From Aquiflexum sp. TKW24L (GTDB taxonomy: Bacteria; Bacteroidota; Bacteroidia; Cytophagales; Cyclobacteriaceae): a DNA stretch of 64,000 nucleotides. Under the pieces are notes generated by a model. That model was given only the letters and a program-made list of their open reading frames with translations. It made no database searches and was not told where the DNA came from. The translations under genes were made by a program, and so were the position numbers. The stretch spans positions 62,001-126,000 of the forward strand of contig NZ_JAMFLG010000009.1 of assembly GCF_023502205.1 (NCBI RefSeq), read 5' to 3'. This document shows positions 1-7,875 of the stretch, in pieces (within the stretch, counting starts at the first letter, position 1; each line of letters opens with the position of its first letter).

Positions 1-1538
1 GAGGAGATTTCAGGCGCTTGCATGAAGAGATTCCAGCCTAGGCCTGTCCGGTAGTTTTCGATCATTCCTACGATTGGGCCTTGGTCAATTGCCAGATACC
101 TTTGGGGAAAAAAATTATGTTCAGGACTCATGGCATCATAAAAGCCATACCTACCGAAAACCTTATCACCATAATTGAAATAAAGGTTTTTCAACACTTT
201 CATAGATTCTTCATAGGTGTAGGGAATGGAAGAGAGTGCGGCGGTAGGAGAAATAACTCCCGTATCATTTCCGGGATGATGTGCATTATAACCATTGATG
301 GAGTAGGAGGCCGTCAATCCCCAAAGATCCTCACCATATCCTTTGAAATTTCCGGGGTTTTCTATGCACCATGCTCTGTTGATCAGTGTATGGTTTTGGT
401 TTTCCAACCAATAATCAGCATAATCATCATTCAATCCCCTCGGGTCCAATCCAATGTAGGAATAATGTGCCCAGAATAAGGGACCACCCATAGATTCGGC
501 TGTGTTATGCTTGAGCTGTAGAGGAAATCCAAATGCCTCAACGGGATTTTTGATGCCTCCTGACCTCGCCCAGCCATCTTGGTATGCTGTCGGGCTGATG
601 GAGTAGGTAGGAGATGCTGCTGCCAAAACATAGGTGATCAGGCATTCATTATAACCTTCCAATGGAAAATTCATTTCCCATCCGAAGTTTGGAGACCAAT
701 GCCAATAAAGTGTGTTTTCGCCTCCCTTAGTATGAAAATTCCACTGCATTTCTTCCCAGAGTCTATTGATTCTTGTTGCCAACTTTTTTTCTTCAACATT
801 TCCGTTTTTGTAATATTCCCTAACCGCGATCAATCCCTGTATCAAAAAAGCAGATTCAACAAGGTCAGCGCCATCATCTTTTTTGGAAAATGCCTTGGTC
901 TTCCCTGTTTGTCCATCAAGCCAATGTGCCCAGATACCGTTGTACCGATCGGCTTTTTCTAAGAAAGTAACCATTTTATTAAAGCGGCCAAATCCCTGTT
1001 CCTTGCTTATCCAGCCTCTTTCGATTCCTGAGATCAATCCAAAAATCCCAAATCCCGTACCACCTGTGGTGACAATATGAGGGTCATTTGCAGGATAATA
1101 TCCATCTATGTGAATCCTCTCAGGTGCCATTGCTGAATTAGGTTCTGCGCCGTAATAAAAATACCGGAAGGTATAATATTGGACCATATCCAATAATTCC
1201 TCCTCATTCATTTCCCTTGTCTGGGTGTTTATTTCGCCGATTTCTTTGTTGCCTTGGTCGGTGACGGCTTCAATCTTGTATGCGATCTCTTTTCTTACAT
1301 CCTCTTTGTTCATCCAAAAATCCAACAGCAAAGTGTCAGAAGTTTCTGTTCTTTGGGTAAATTCGCCTCCCTCCAAACTTACAAAAATCAGGTAAGAGTT
1401 AGCACCTTCAATTTTTGGCCATTGGAGCTCAATATGACTGTCATATGGGAAGACCTGAATAAGAACTTCATCTTGCTTGCATGACAACAGACTTAAGAAA
1501 GCTAGGAAGCAGCAGACAAGTAGGAATCGGATTCTCAT
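1..1538 (-). CDS. Glycoamylase-family (PF10091/GH144-like) lipoprotein, C-terminus cut by window edge
   Basis: About 512 codons are open from an ATG at 1538 to the window edge with no stop, so the C-terminus is missing. Residues 1-21 form a lipoprotein signal (LSLLSC, Cys at about 20). Residues 30-100 look like a fibronectin-III-type strand domain. The rest is an alpha/alpha-barrel glycoamylase domain: I recognise it from the stretch DDGADLVESAFLIQGL, the WHWSPNFGW segment and a NDDYADYW segment, all typical of PF10091 proteins. Characterised relatives include GH144 endo-beta-1,2-glucanases, so a beta-glucan substrate is plausible but not proven. The protein would sit in the outer membrane or face the periplasm. 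Its ATG overlaps the stop of the upstream penicillin acylase gene (ATGA), which implies translational coupling. Family is fairly sure; substrate is not. Confidence 0.85.
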   Translation of the reverse strand, partial: MRIRFLLVCCFLAFLSLLSCKQDEVLIQVFPYDSHIELQWPKIEGANSYLIFVSLEGGEFTQRTETSDTLLLDFWMNKEDVRKEIAYKIEAVTDQGNKEIGEINTQTREMNEEELLDMVQYYTFRYFYYGAEPNSAMAPERIHIDGYYPANDPHIVTTGGTGFGIFGLISGIERGWISKEQGFGRFNKMVTFLEKADRYNGIWAHWLDGQTGKTKAFSKKDDGADLVESAFLIQGLIAVREYYKNGNVEEKKLATRINRLWEEMQWNFHTKGGENTLYWHWSPNFGWEMNFPLEGYNECLITYVLAAASPTYSISPTAYQDGWARSGGIKNPVEAFGFPLQLKHNTAESMGGPLFWAHYSYIGLDPRGLNDDYADYWLENQNHTLINRAWCIENPGNFKGYGEDLWGLTASYSINGYNAHHPGNDTGVISPTAALSSIPYTYEESMKVLKNLYFNYGDKVFGRYGFYDAMSPEHNFFPQRYLAIDQGPIVGMIENYRTGLGWNLFMQAPEIS

Positions 1539-3964
1539 GGGGTTATTGGGTTTAAATAAAGATGTTCTATTGCATTTTTTTTGATATTTTCATATCCAAA
1601 AGGGACATTGAAAAACCCGTCTGATGCCCAAATAGGAAATAGATTCCGGTAAAAGGGACTTTGCGGATTACCAGATTGTCCTGGAGTGTTGATCCCAATG
1701 GTTTTTTCCCAGTCTCCTGTATCGACCACAATCCTAAAGGAAGCGCCAGAAGTATTGTTGTCTCCATATGCATTGGCACCCGGGGTAAAGCTGTAACCTC
1801 CTCTCGCAACTGGTCCTGCATCCAATTTTTCTTTCCAAACATCTGATAAGGCTACGCTTAAGGGATGTGAGATATATGCGTGTTTGTATGAATTCTGACC
1901 ATATTGCCAGTTATTGCTGTTTTTCCCCAGTTTCGATTCTAGTTCCTGAAGTGCCCATTCAAAGCAATCTGCCAGGAACTTATTTCGTTCTAAGGCAGGT
2001 TGGTTTGTAAATAGACGGTCTGGATGTCCCATCCACTCCATCACTCGGGTCATCTGAATGGTGCCCACCAAGGTAGTCACTTCATTTGGGACAGCAATTT
2101 CTTTTATTTTCTCCCTGATTTTCCTTTCCCATATGACATAGATTCCTGCTTGCACGGAATTCTTTTCCAACTTATAATCCCAGTTTAAAAGCATGTCTCT
2201 CAAATCACCGGATTTTTTGTCTTCAAAATTTAGGTCTTTTAAGTAGGGTACCAATGTTCGGGCAGGAAGAGATAAATAGTCATTTTGCAGCATTCCCATA
2301 TCTTCCACAGTAAAATTTTCACCTTTTCCTAACACTTCCCTGACCCTGTCACCTCTATACGGATCTGCCCATTCATAGCCTAGTGCATTTTTATGAGGAT
2401 AATCAGAAGGAGTTACATTTTCGTTGGAAGTGGCGATAAAACCAGAGGACGGATTATAACTATGTGGCCTCTCCGCTATCGGTAAATATCCGTCCCATTC
2501 CATACTTCCATCACCCAAAGTGGCTACCAGACCTGAAAAACCATTTCTGATTGGAGAAATTCCTGTCGCCTGCCAGCCGATATTGCCCTTTCTTTCAGCC
2601 CAAATCATGTTTTCAGCCGGAATGTGGTTGTAAGTGCAGGCATCTCTGAACTCTTCCCATGTCGTGGATTGGTTCATTCTCAAGCTTGCCAAATAGGGTG
2701 CACCTCCTTTTTCCAGCCAAGCACATTGGACTGCCACTGCTTTTTTCAACTCCTGATCTACAAATGTCACCGGTCCATGCAGGGTATAGAAATGTTGGAC
2801 AATTACATCAGCTTTTCCTTTTACCCTTATGGTATCAGTAATAAACTCCATTTCCAGCCATTTTCCTTTATGGAAATATAGTTGGGGGTTTTCAGGATGT
2901 ATGTCATAGATGCGCAGGTCTTCGTTGTCTGTTTCGAAAATGGTCAAGCCCCAAGCTCCAAATTGGTTGTGGCCTATGGATATTCCTGGAATCACCGGTT
3001 CTCCACCTCCCACCACATCCCAGCCCGGCGCATGCAGGTGAACCCAATATCTCAAAGAGGGAACTGCGATCAACCGATGTGGGTCATTGGCCATGATGGG
3101 ATAGCCACTTTCGGTTAATTTTCCGCTGACCACCCAATTGTTACTTCCGATTGAAAACCTTTCTGTCTCGAGGGTTTCCTGAATGTCGGTTTCGTAATTA
3201 TTTAATTGAGTTAAGAATTTATCTGGATCGTTTCGGGCCTCCTCGATAATATATTCAGGATGGTAGGTCATGCTTTTGCGAAAAGCATTGTAGGGTGCCA
3301 AAATATCTTTGAAAAGCAATTCTTTTGGGATAGACTTGTCAAGATCCAAAATGGGTTCTTTGGGATGGAAATAAAAAATCTCTTTTGTTTTCTCGGGTCC
3401 TATAAGGCTTACAATTCGACTATAATTCAATTCATCTTTGACGTTTTCCAATAAGCCTTGATGACGGGAAATGACTACTTCCCAAGTCCAAAATTCAGGT
3501 AGAATACCCAAAAGATGGAATTCCACTGGTAATGTGGCGGGTGATTCAAGCGATTCTTTAATGTATGCATTAACTCCTTCTACAAATGAATCCACGATCA
3601 ATTCACCCCGTGGATGGTAATGGGCTAATTCGGATTTTTTGTCTCCACGAAATTTAAACAACCTTACACCTTTGTCCCGATCCAATTCATTTTCCCCAAA
3701 TATTTCTGCCATGGTGCCCGTGGCCTGTCGACGCCAGATTTCAAATTGGAAGAGGCGGTCTTTGGCAGCCAAATATCCTTGGGTAAAAAATAGGTCGTGT
3801 TCGTTTTGAGCAAAAATATGGTTGATTCCGCTGCTGTCTCTGAATACTTCTACTTCTTGGTGGAGGTTTTGAAGTCCAAGTTGCTGTGAAAAGGCACTTT
3901 GGTAAATGGATACAAAGAAAATGATTGTAAGAAAAGCTGCTGTGTCTATACGGATAATTCTCAT
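1535..3964 (-). CDS. Penicillin acylase family protein (Ntn hydrolase)
   Basis: An 809-residue member of PF01804. A signal peptide (residues 1-26, ending AFSQ) is followed by the alpha-chain, then a linker, then the Gly-Ser autoprocessing site in SIGSNNWVVSG. Ser274 would become the N-terminal nucleophile of the beta-chain after self-cleavage, as in penicillin G acylase and AHL acylases. Length matches the family (750-850). The substrate cannot be read from sequence: acyl-homoserine lactones, N-acyl amino acids or other amides are all possible. Location is probably periplasmic. It is the first gene of a two-gene minus-strand unit and shares 4 nt (ATGA) with the glycoamylase gene downstream. 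The ATG at 3964 is the natural start because the signal peptide begins there. Confidence 0.9.
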   Translation of the reverse strand: MRIIRIDTAAFLTIIFFVSIYQSAFSQQLGLQNLHQEVEVFRDSSGINHIFAQNEHDLFFTQGYLAAKDRLFQFEIWRRQATGTMAEIFGENELDRDKGVRLFKFRGDKKSELAHYHPRGELIVDSFVEGVNAYIKESLESPATLPVEFHLLGILPEFWTWEVVISRHQGLLENVKDELNYSRIVSLIGPEKTKEIFYFHPKEPILDLDKSIPKELLFKDILAPYNAFRKSMTYHPEYIIEEARNDPDKFLTQLNNYETDIQETLETERFSIGSNNWVVSGKLTESGYPIMANDPHRLIAVPSLRYWVHLHAPGWDVVGGGEPVIPGISIGHNQFGAWGLTIFETDNEDLRIYDIHPENPQLYFHKGKWLEMEFITDTIRVKGKADVIVQHFYTLHGPVTFVDQELKKAVAVQCAWLEKGGAPYLASLRMNQSTTWEEFRDACTYNHIPAENMIWAERKGNIGWQATGISPIRNGFSGLVATLGDGSMEWDGYLPIAERPHSYNPSSGFIATSNENVTPSDYPHKNALGYEWADPYRGDRVREVLGKGENFTVEDMGMLQNDYLSLPARTLVPYLKDLNFEDKKSGDLRDMLLNWDYKLEKNSVQAGIYVIWERKIREKIKEIAVPNEVTTLVGTIQMTRVMEWMGHPDRLFTNQPALERNKFLADCFEWALQELESKLGKNSNNWQYGQNSYKHAYISHPLSVALSDVWKEKLDAGPVARGGYSFTPGANAYGDNNTSGASFRIVVDTGDWEKTIGINTPGQSGNPQSPFYRNLFPIWASDGFFNVPFGYENIKKNAIEHLYLNPITP

Positions 3965-4125
3965 TCTTTTGTGATTTCTGAAATAGGATTGATTTGAATG
4001 CCTATTATAATAATTTGATTTTAAGTTCTTAAAACTATTCTGAATCCATTAAGAAAATTGGATAAACGGTCAAAAGCATTCATCTTTATTTTTCAAATTG
4101 CCATAATAACCAAAAACCTTTAACT

Positions 4126-4545
4126 ATGAAAAACCTAAGCATTTTGGCTCTTTCGCTGCTTTTATTTGCAGCTTGCCAAGCCCCCCAAAAAGAAGAAAAA
4201 ATTATAGAAAAAGTAGTCGAAAAGAAAACTGTTACTATGGACAAAGCATTAAGGCATGTCGTTTTATTTAAGTTTAAGGATGGTACTACAGAAGCAGATG
4301 TCCAGAAAGTGGTAGATGCTTTCACTGCACTTCCTTCTAAAATCGATATTATCCAATCCATCGAATGGGGAACCAATAACAGCCCCGAAGGATTGGATCA
4401 GGGATTTACCCATTGCTTCTTTCTGACTTTTGCGTCAGAAGAAGACAGGGCTATTTATTTACCACATCCTGACCATAAGGCATTTGGGTCGATTTTGGGA
4501 CCGCATTTGGACAAAGTTTTGGTAGTGGATTATTGGACCAAATAA
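4126..4545 (+). CDS. Dabb (stress-responsive alpha/beta barrel) domain lipoprotein
   Basis: The 139-residue product has a lipoprotein signal with LFAAC (Cys at 16), a Lys/Glu-rich linker and then a Dabb domain (PF07876, about residues 43-139). The domain begins with the usual LRHVVLFKFKDGT strand and ends HLDKVLVVDYW. Dabb domains form dimeric ferredoxin-like barrels; in bacteria most have no known reaction. The lipid anchor puts this one in the envelope, which is a common Bacteroidota arrangement. It stands alone, followed by a strong bidirectional terminator. Confidence 0.85.
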   Translation: MKNLSILALSLLLFAACQAPQKEEKIIEKVVEKKTVTMDKALRHVVLFKFKDGTTEADVQKVVDAFTALPSKIDIIQSIEWGTNNSPEGLDQGFTHCFFLTFASEEDRAIYLPHPDHKAFGSILGPHLDKVLVVDYWTK

Positions 4546-4565
4546 TCTAAAAGCCGAAAAAATTA

Positions 4566-4602
4566 AAACTCCAACAGCTTCAAATTCTGTTGGAGTTTTT
4601 TA
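4566..4602. terminator. Bidirectional intrinsic terminator
   Basis: A perfect 12-bp inverted repeat (4566-4577 with 4587-4598, core CTCCAACAG) has a 9-nt loop and T-runs on both strands. It lies between the convergent Dabb gene and the small membrane protein gene and can end both transcripts. Confidence 0.85.
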
Positions 4603-4631
4603 TTTGTTGTTTTGAAACCGACTTCAGCAAA

Positions 4632-5039
4632 TCAGTTTTTATTCATTGGTAGCTCAGTGTCTACTTCACCTTTTCCTCCAATTTCTATGATTTCATAGAC
4701 CACAACTTCGCTTGCTCCTCTCCAGGGAAGTGAATTAAGGTATTCTTTGTACCTCAATTCCACAAACTTGCCACTTGCACGCTCGAGTTGCTCTACAAGT
4801 GCCTCATTTTGAACACTAAATCTGAACTCGTTGCTTTGAAGTGCACCCGCGGTGGGACTTTGGAAACCTTCCTGTACGATACGGCCTTCCCAGGTTTTGA
4901 AGACATAACCTTTTTTCTCAAAATAATTAAGAGTGCCACCTTTGACACCTTCACTGAATACAAAGTAATACCTCCAATAGAATACTCCTGCAAGGATAAT
5001 GACTAGGGCAAAAATGCCGATTTTAACGAATTTGTTCAT
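4632..5039 (-). CDS. Conserved small membrane-anchored protein, function unknown
   Basis: A 135-residue protein with one N-terminal transmembrane segment (residues 5-25) and a soluble beta-rich domain carrying SEGVKGGTLNYFEKKGYVFKT, KTWEGR and a C-terminal EVVVYEI stretch. I recognise it as a small conserved Bacteroidota protein that automatic pipelines often name '6-phosphogluconate dehydrogenase'. That name is not supported here: there is no Rossmann fold or NADP motif, and the protein is far too short. The single membrane anchor suggests the domain faces the periplasm. It is a stand-alone minus-strand gene. The role is unknown. Confidence 0.75.
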   Translation of the reverse strand: MNKFVKIGIFALVIILAGVFYWRYYFVFSEGVKGGTLNYFEKKGYVFKTWEGRIVQEGFQSPTAGALQSNEFRFSVQNEALVEQLERASGKFVELRYKEYLNSLPWRGASEVVVYEIIEIGGKGEVDTELPMNKN

Positions 5040-5204
5040 GTTGGTTGGTTTTAAGATTCTTCAAACAATTACTGAAATTGTGAAATTTAAAATATAAATC
5101 TACAAACCAATTTCCCATAAATGCTCGAATAAACCAATAATTTATTTTGATATCAGCGTGAAATTCCTTCAAAACCAAAATTCTATTCTACTTGTTATTT
5201 GCCT

Positions 5205-5807
5205 ATGCTGTTATTTGAAAATTCCTTTGAAGAAAACCTCCTTCCTTTCAAGGGTGAAGTACATTATTATCCTTCTTTCTTTGATAAATCAAAAAGCGAT
5301 AAATTTCTAAATCAACTGAAAGAGGAAGTTCTTTGGAGACATGAACCTATTTGGATGTTTGGTAAAAAAGTGATGCAGCCTAGGTTGACGGCGCTATATG
5401 GCAATCCACAAATTGCTTATGGCTATTCGGGAATAGAAATGAAGCCTTTAGATTGGTCACCTTTTCTCTCTGAGATAAAAAACCGCATTGAAGATGTAGC
5501 AGACACCGAATTCACCCATGTTTTGCTCAACTACTATAGAGATGGACAAGACAGCATGGGATGGCATCGGGACAATGAAAAGGTACTTGGCAACAACCCT
5601 GTGATCGGCTCTGTAAGTTTTGGGATTTCGAGGGATTTCCAGCTGAGGCTTTATGCAGATAAATCAAACAAAAGAACCATACTACTAGAGCATGGTTCTT
5701 TGTTATTGATGAAAGGAGAGACACAACATCATTGGGAGCATCAAATTCCAAAAAGCAAAACAGTCCGAGGCCCAAGGGTCAACCTGACTTTTAGGAAAAT
5801 ATTCTAA
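5205..5807 (+). CDS. AlkB-type 2-oxoglutarate/Fe(II)-dependent dioxygenase
   Basis: A 200-residue AlkB-family demethylase, closest in pattern to the ALKBH2/3 type. Iron ligands are the HxD in MGWHRDNEK (His121, Asp123) and the second His of HWEHQIPK (His179). The two 2-oxoglutarate-contacting arginines are in GPRVNLTFR (Arg191, Arg197). [15 protein letters not shown] and [11 protein letters not shown] are hallmark strings. The expected role is oxidative reversal of 1-methyladenine and 3-methylcytosine in DNA or RNA. I use the ATG at 5205 rather than the TTG two codons upstream. The stop codon overlaps that of the convergent msrAB gene (CTAA shared), leaving no room for a terminator. Confidence 0.9.
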   Translation: MLLFENSFEENLLPFKGEVHYYPSFFDKSKSDKFLNQLKEEVLWRHEPIWMFGKKVMQPRLTALYGNPQIAYGYSGIEMKPLDWSPFLSEIKNRIEDVADTEFTHVLLNYYRDGQDSMGWHRDNEKVLGNNPVIGSVSFGISRDFQLRLYADKSNKRTILLEHGSLLLMKGETQHHWEHQIPKSKTVRGPRVNLTFRKIF

Positions 5808-6907
5808 TCCACCACCCAAAGCCAATTTTTATATCCTTCTTTTTCCATGTCTTTTTTAGCAATAAATTTCATTGCCGCAGAATTCATACAATAGCGTAGA
5901 TTGGTAGGTTCAGGGCCATCATTGAATACGTGACCGAGGTGGGAGTCACCTATTTTGCTTCTCACTTCTACGCGCATCATGCCGTAAGCCGTATCGGTTG
6001 GTTTGTCAATGAGTCGCGCATCGATTGGTTTGGTAAAACTCGGCCATCCTGAATAGGACTCATATTTATCTGATGAACTGAACAATGGAGCCCCTGAAAC
6101 AATGCATACATAAATCCCCGCTTCTTTGTTGCCATTATATTCATTGGAAAATGCTCTTTCAGTCTCCTCATGCATGGTGACTTGGTATTGGAGGTTTGTA
6201 AGTCTTTTCTTCAATTCGGAGTCAGCAGGTTTTTTGTATTGGTCTTCCAATTTTATAGGCCAATGTTTGGCGATAAATGCATCCCTTCCCGAACCGGTTC
6301 TGTAGGCATAATATTCCGTTGGGTTCTTTTTATAATAATCCTGATGGTAATCTTCAGCAGGATAAAAATTCGTGAATTTGATCAAGGGAGTCACAATCGG
6401 TTTCTCAAATTTCCCTGACTTAGCCAATTTCTGTAAAGAGGCCTCAGCGGCTTCCTTTTGGATTTTATCATGGTAAAATACCGCAGAGGTGTATTGGAAG
6501 CCACGGTCGTAAAAAGAACCCCCTTCATCTGTGGGGTCAAATTGCTGCCAGAAAATTGCCAATATTTCTGAGTAGGAGATGATATCAGGGTTAAAAGTGA
6601 CTTGGACAGATTCTCTATGCGTTGTTTTTCCACCCGCCACGTCCGAATAGGTTGGGTTTTTTTCTTTTCCTCCGGCATATCCGGAGATAACAGAGTACAC
6701 GCCATCGATTCCTTCCAATGGGGCTTCTATGCACCAAAAGCATCCACCTGCGAATGTTACCAAAGCTTTTGGACCATTTTGAATTTCCGTGGTTTCATCA
6801 GGATTTTGATTATTTTCTTTGCCGTTTTCTGCTTGGGAGCAGGAAAACACGAAAAAGCTCAGAAAGGGTATTAAAACCAAAAGGAGGATATTTTTTTTAA
6901 TAGCCAT
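5804..6907 (-). CDS. msrAB: Fused peptide methionine sulfoxide reductase MsrA-MsrB, lipoprotein
   Basis: A 367-residue bifunctional repair enzyme for both methionine sulfoxide epimers. A lipoprotein signal (MAIKKN...FVFSC, Cys at 23) predicts envelope attachment. MsrA follows with the GGCFWC active site (catalytic Cys56). A linker then leads to MsrB with SGWPSF and the catalytic Cys340 in LRYCMNS. The CxxC pairs that bind structural zinc in many MsrB proteins are absent ([11 protein letters not shown] in place of the first). Upstream TTG (6988) and ATG (6949) codons would only add a basic tail before the signal peptide, so ATG 6907 is chosen. It likely repairs oxidised periplasmic proteins. 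The stop overlaps that of the convergent AlkB gene. Confidence 0.92.
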   Translation of the reverse strand: MAIKKNILLLVLIPFLSFFVFSCSQAENGKENNQNPDETTEIQNGPKALVTFAGGCFWCIEAPLEGIDGVYSVISGYAGGKEKNPTYSDVAGGKTTHRESVQVTFNPDIISYSEILAIFWQQFDPTDEGGSFYDRGFQYTSAVFYHDKIQKEAAEASLQKLAKSGKFEKPIVTPLIKFTNFYPAEDYHQDYYKKNPTEYYAYRTGSGRDAFIAKHWPIKLEDQYKKPADSELKKRLTNLQYQVTMHEETERAFSNEYNGNKEAGIYVCIVSGAPLFSSSDKYESYSGWPSFTKPIDARLIDKPTDTAYGMMRVEVRSKIGDSHLGHVFNDGPEPTNLRYCMNSAAMKFIAKKDMEKEGYKNWLWVVD

Positions 6908-7125
6908 GAGTTTATTACTTGTTTTAATATGGTGTATGGAATGAGGCATAGTTTTGGATAATGTCAGTTTGAGTTTTATTGGTTTCAAGGTAATAGAACT
7001 TTAAATAAAGTATGATGGAATAAAAATTGCCATTATACAAGAATGCAAACTATATACGTTTAATAACAGCAAATTAGATGATTGTGTTTGCAAATATTGA
7101 CAATTGTTCCTGATCATATTATCGT

Positions 7126-7144
7126 TTATATGTCATTCATATAA
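7126..7144. promoter_or_regulatory. Candidate operator palindrome upstream of the beta-barrel gene
   Basis: A perfect inverted repeat with 7-bp arms (TTATATG / CATATAA) and a 5-bp spacer ends 45 nt before the ATG of the outer-membrane protein gene. The geometry suits a dimeric regulator. No regulator can be named, and AT-rich sequence makes chance palindromes more likely. Confidence 0.35.
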
Positions 7145-7189
7145 TCTTTTAACAAAAAATTAAATTACACTTTACATAAACCAACTATT

Positions 7190-7768
7190 ATGAAGACTAC
7201 ATTAAAAGCCAGCTTACTCGTTTTTGCCTTGATGGTATTTTACCAATCAGCCAATGCCCAAACTAGGGGAGGATTTGGAATCAAAGGAGGTATGAATTAC
7301 AATTCCAACGGGCAGTATTTCAAAGATGCGGAAGCGATCTGGGGAGATCCTAAAAATAACCTTGGGTATCATCTTGGGATTTTTGGAAAAATCAATGCAG
7401 GTCCAGTATACCTTAGACCTGAAATCAATTACACAAATCTTAAATCAGAAATCAACCTTGTCCAATTGGAAACCCAAAGACTAGATGCACCGATATTGGT
7501 AGGCCTCAATCTATTTGGGCCATTGGTATCTGTGTTTGCAGGCCCATCATTTCATTACTACCTCGAAGATGAATTGCGGGATTTTGATTATGAAAAATTC
7601 AATGCAGGCTATCAGTTCGGTGTTGGGTTAAGTTTGGGAAATATCGGCCTCGACCTTAGGTACGAAAGAGTACTTAATGGGCAGACAGTAAACATTGATA
7701 ATGTGGTTACCGGTGATGGAGATTTCAAATTCCAACAGGTAATGTTGGGAATTTCATTTAAATTTTAA
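7190..7768 (+). CDS. Outer-membrane beta-barrel protein (PorT/OMP_b-brl family)
   Basis: The 192-residue precursor has a clear signal peptide (residues 1-23, ending ANAQ) and alternating hydrophobic/polar strands ending in a C-terminal FKF, as outer-membrane barrels do. The GGFGIKGGMNYNSNG opening and repeated aromatic-ended strands match the Bacteroidota PorT/outer-membrane beta-barrel families (8-stranded size). It is likely a structural or adhesion/porin-type surface protein; no ligand is evident. It is a single-gene unit with a terminator behind it and a palindrome in front. Confidence 0.85.
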   Translation: MKTTLKASLLVFALMVFYQSANAQTRGGFGIKGGMNYNSNGQYFKDAEAIWGDPKNNLGYHLGIFGKINAGPVYLRPEINYTNLKSEINLVQLETQRLDAPILVGLNLFGPLVSVFAGPSFHYYLEDELRDFDYEKFNAGYQFGVGLSLGNIGLDLRYERVLNGQTVNIDNVVTGDGDFKFQQVMLGISFKF

Positions 7769-7787
7769 ATTACCCTTATATCCATTT

Positions 7788-7819
7788 AAAAAATCCCCTT
7801 TCCTCCAAGGGGATTTTTT
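7788..7819 (+). terminator. Intrinsic terminator of the beta-barrel gene
   Basis: Inverted repeat AAAAAATCCCC (7788-7798) / GGGGATTTTTT (7809-7819), 10-nt loop, T-run at the 3' side, 19 nt after the stop codon. Confidence 0.85.
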
Positions 7820-7875
7820 ATTTGTCTGAATCTAATTTTTTATACATTAGGCCTGATCCCAAATTCCTTAGACCT

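Noticed and set aside
81-1484. Several short ORFs on both strands in the first 1.5 kb
   Set aside because: All are shadows of the single continuous minus-strand glycoamylase frame that runs off the window edge and therefore has no stop inside it.
4632-5039. 6-phosphogluconate dehydrogenase name for the small membrane protein
   Set aside because: There is no Rossmann motif, and 135 residues with a membrane anchor cannot form that enzyme.
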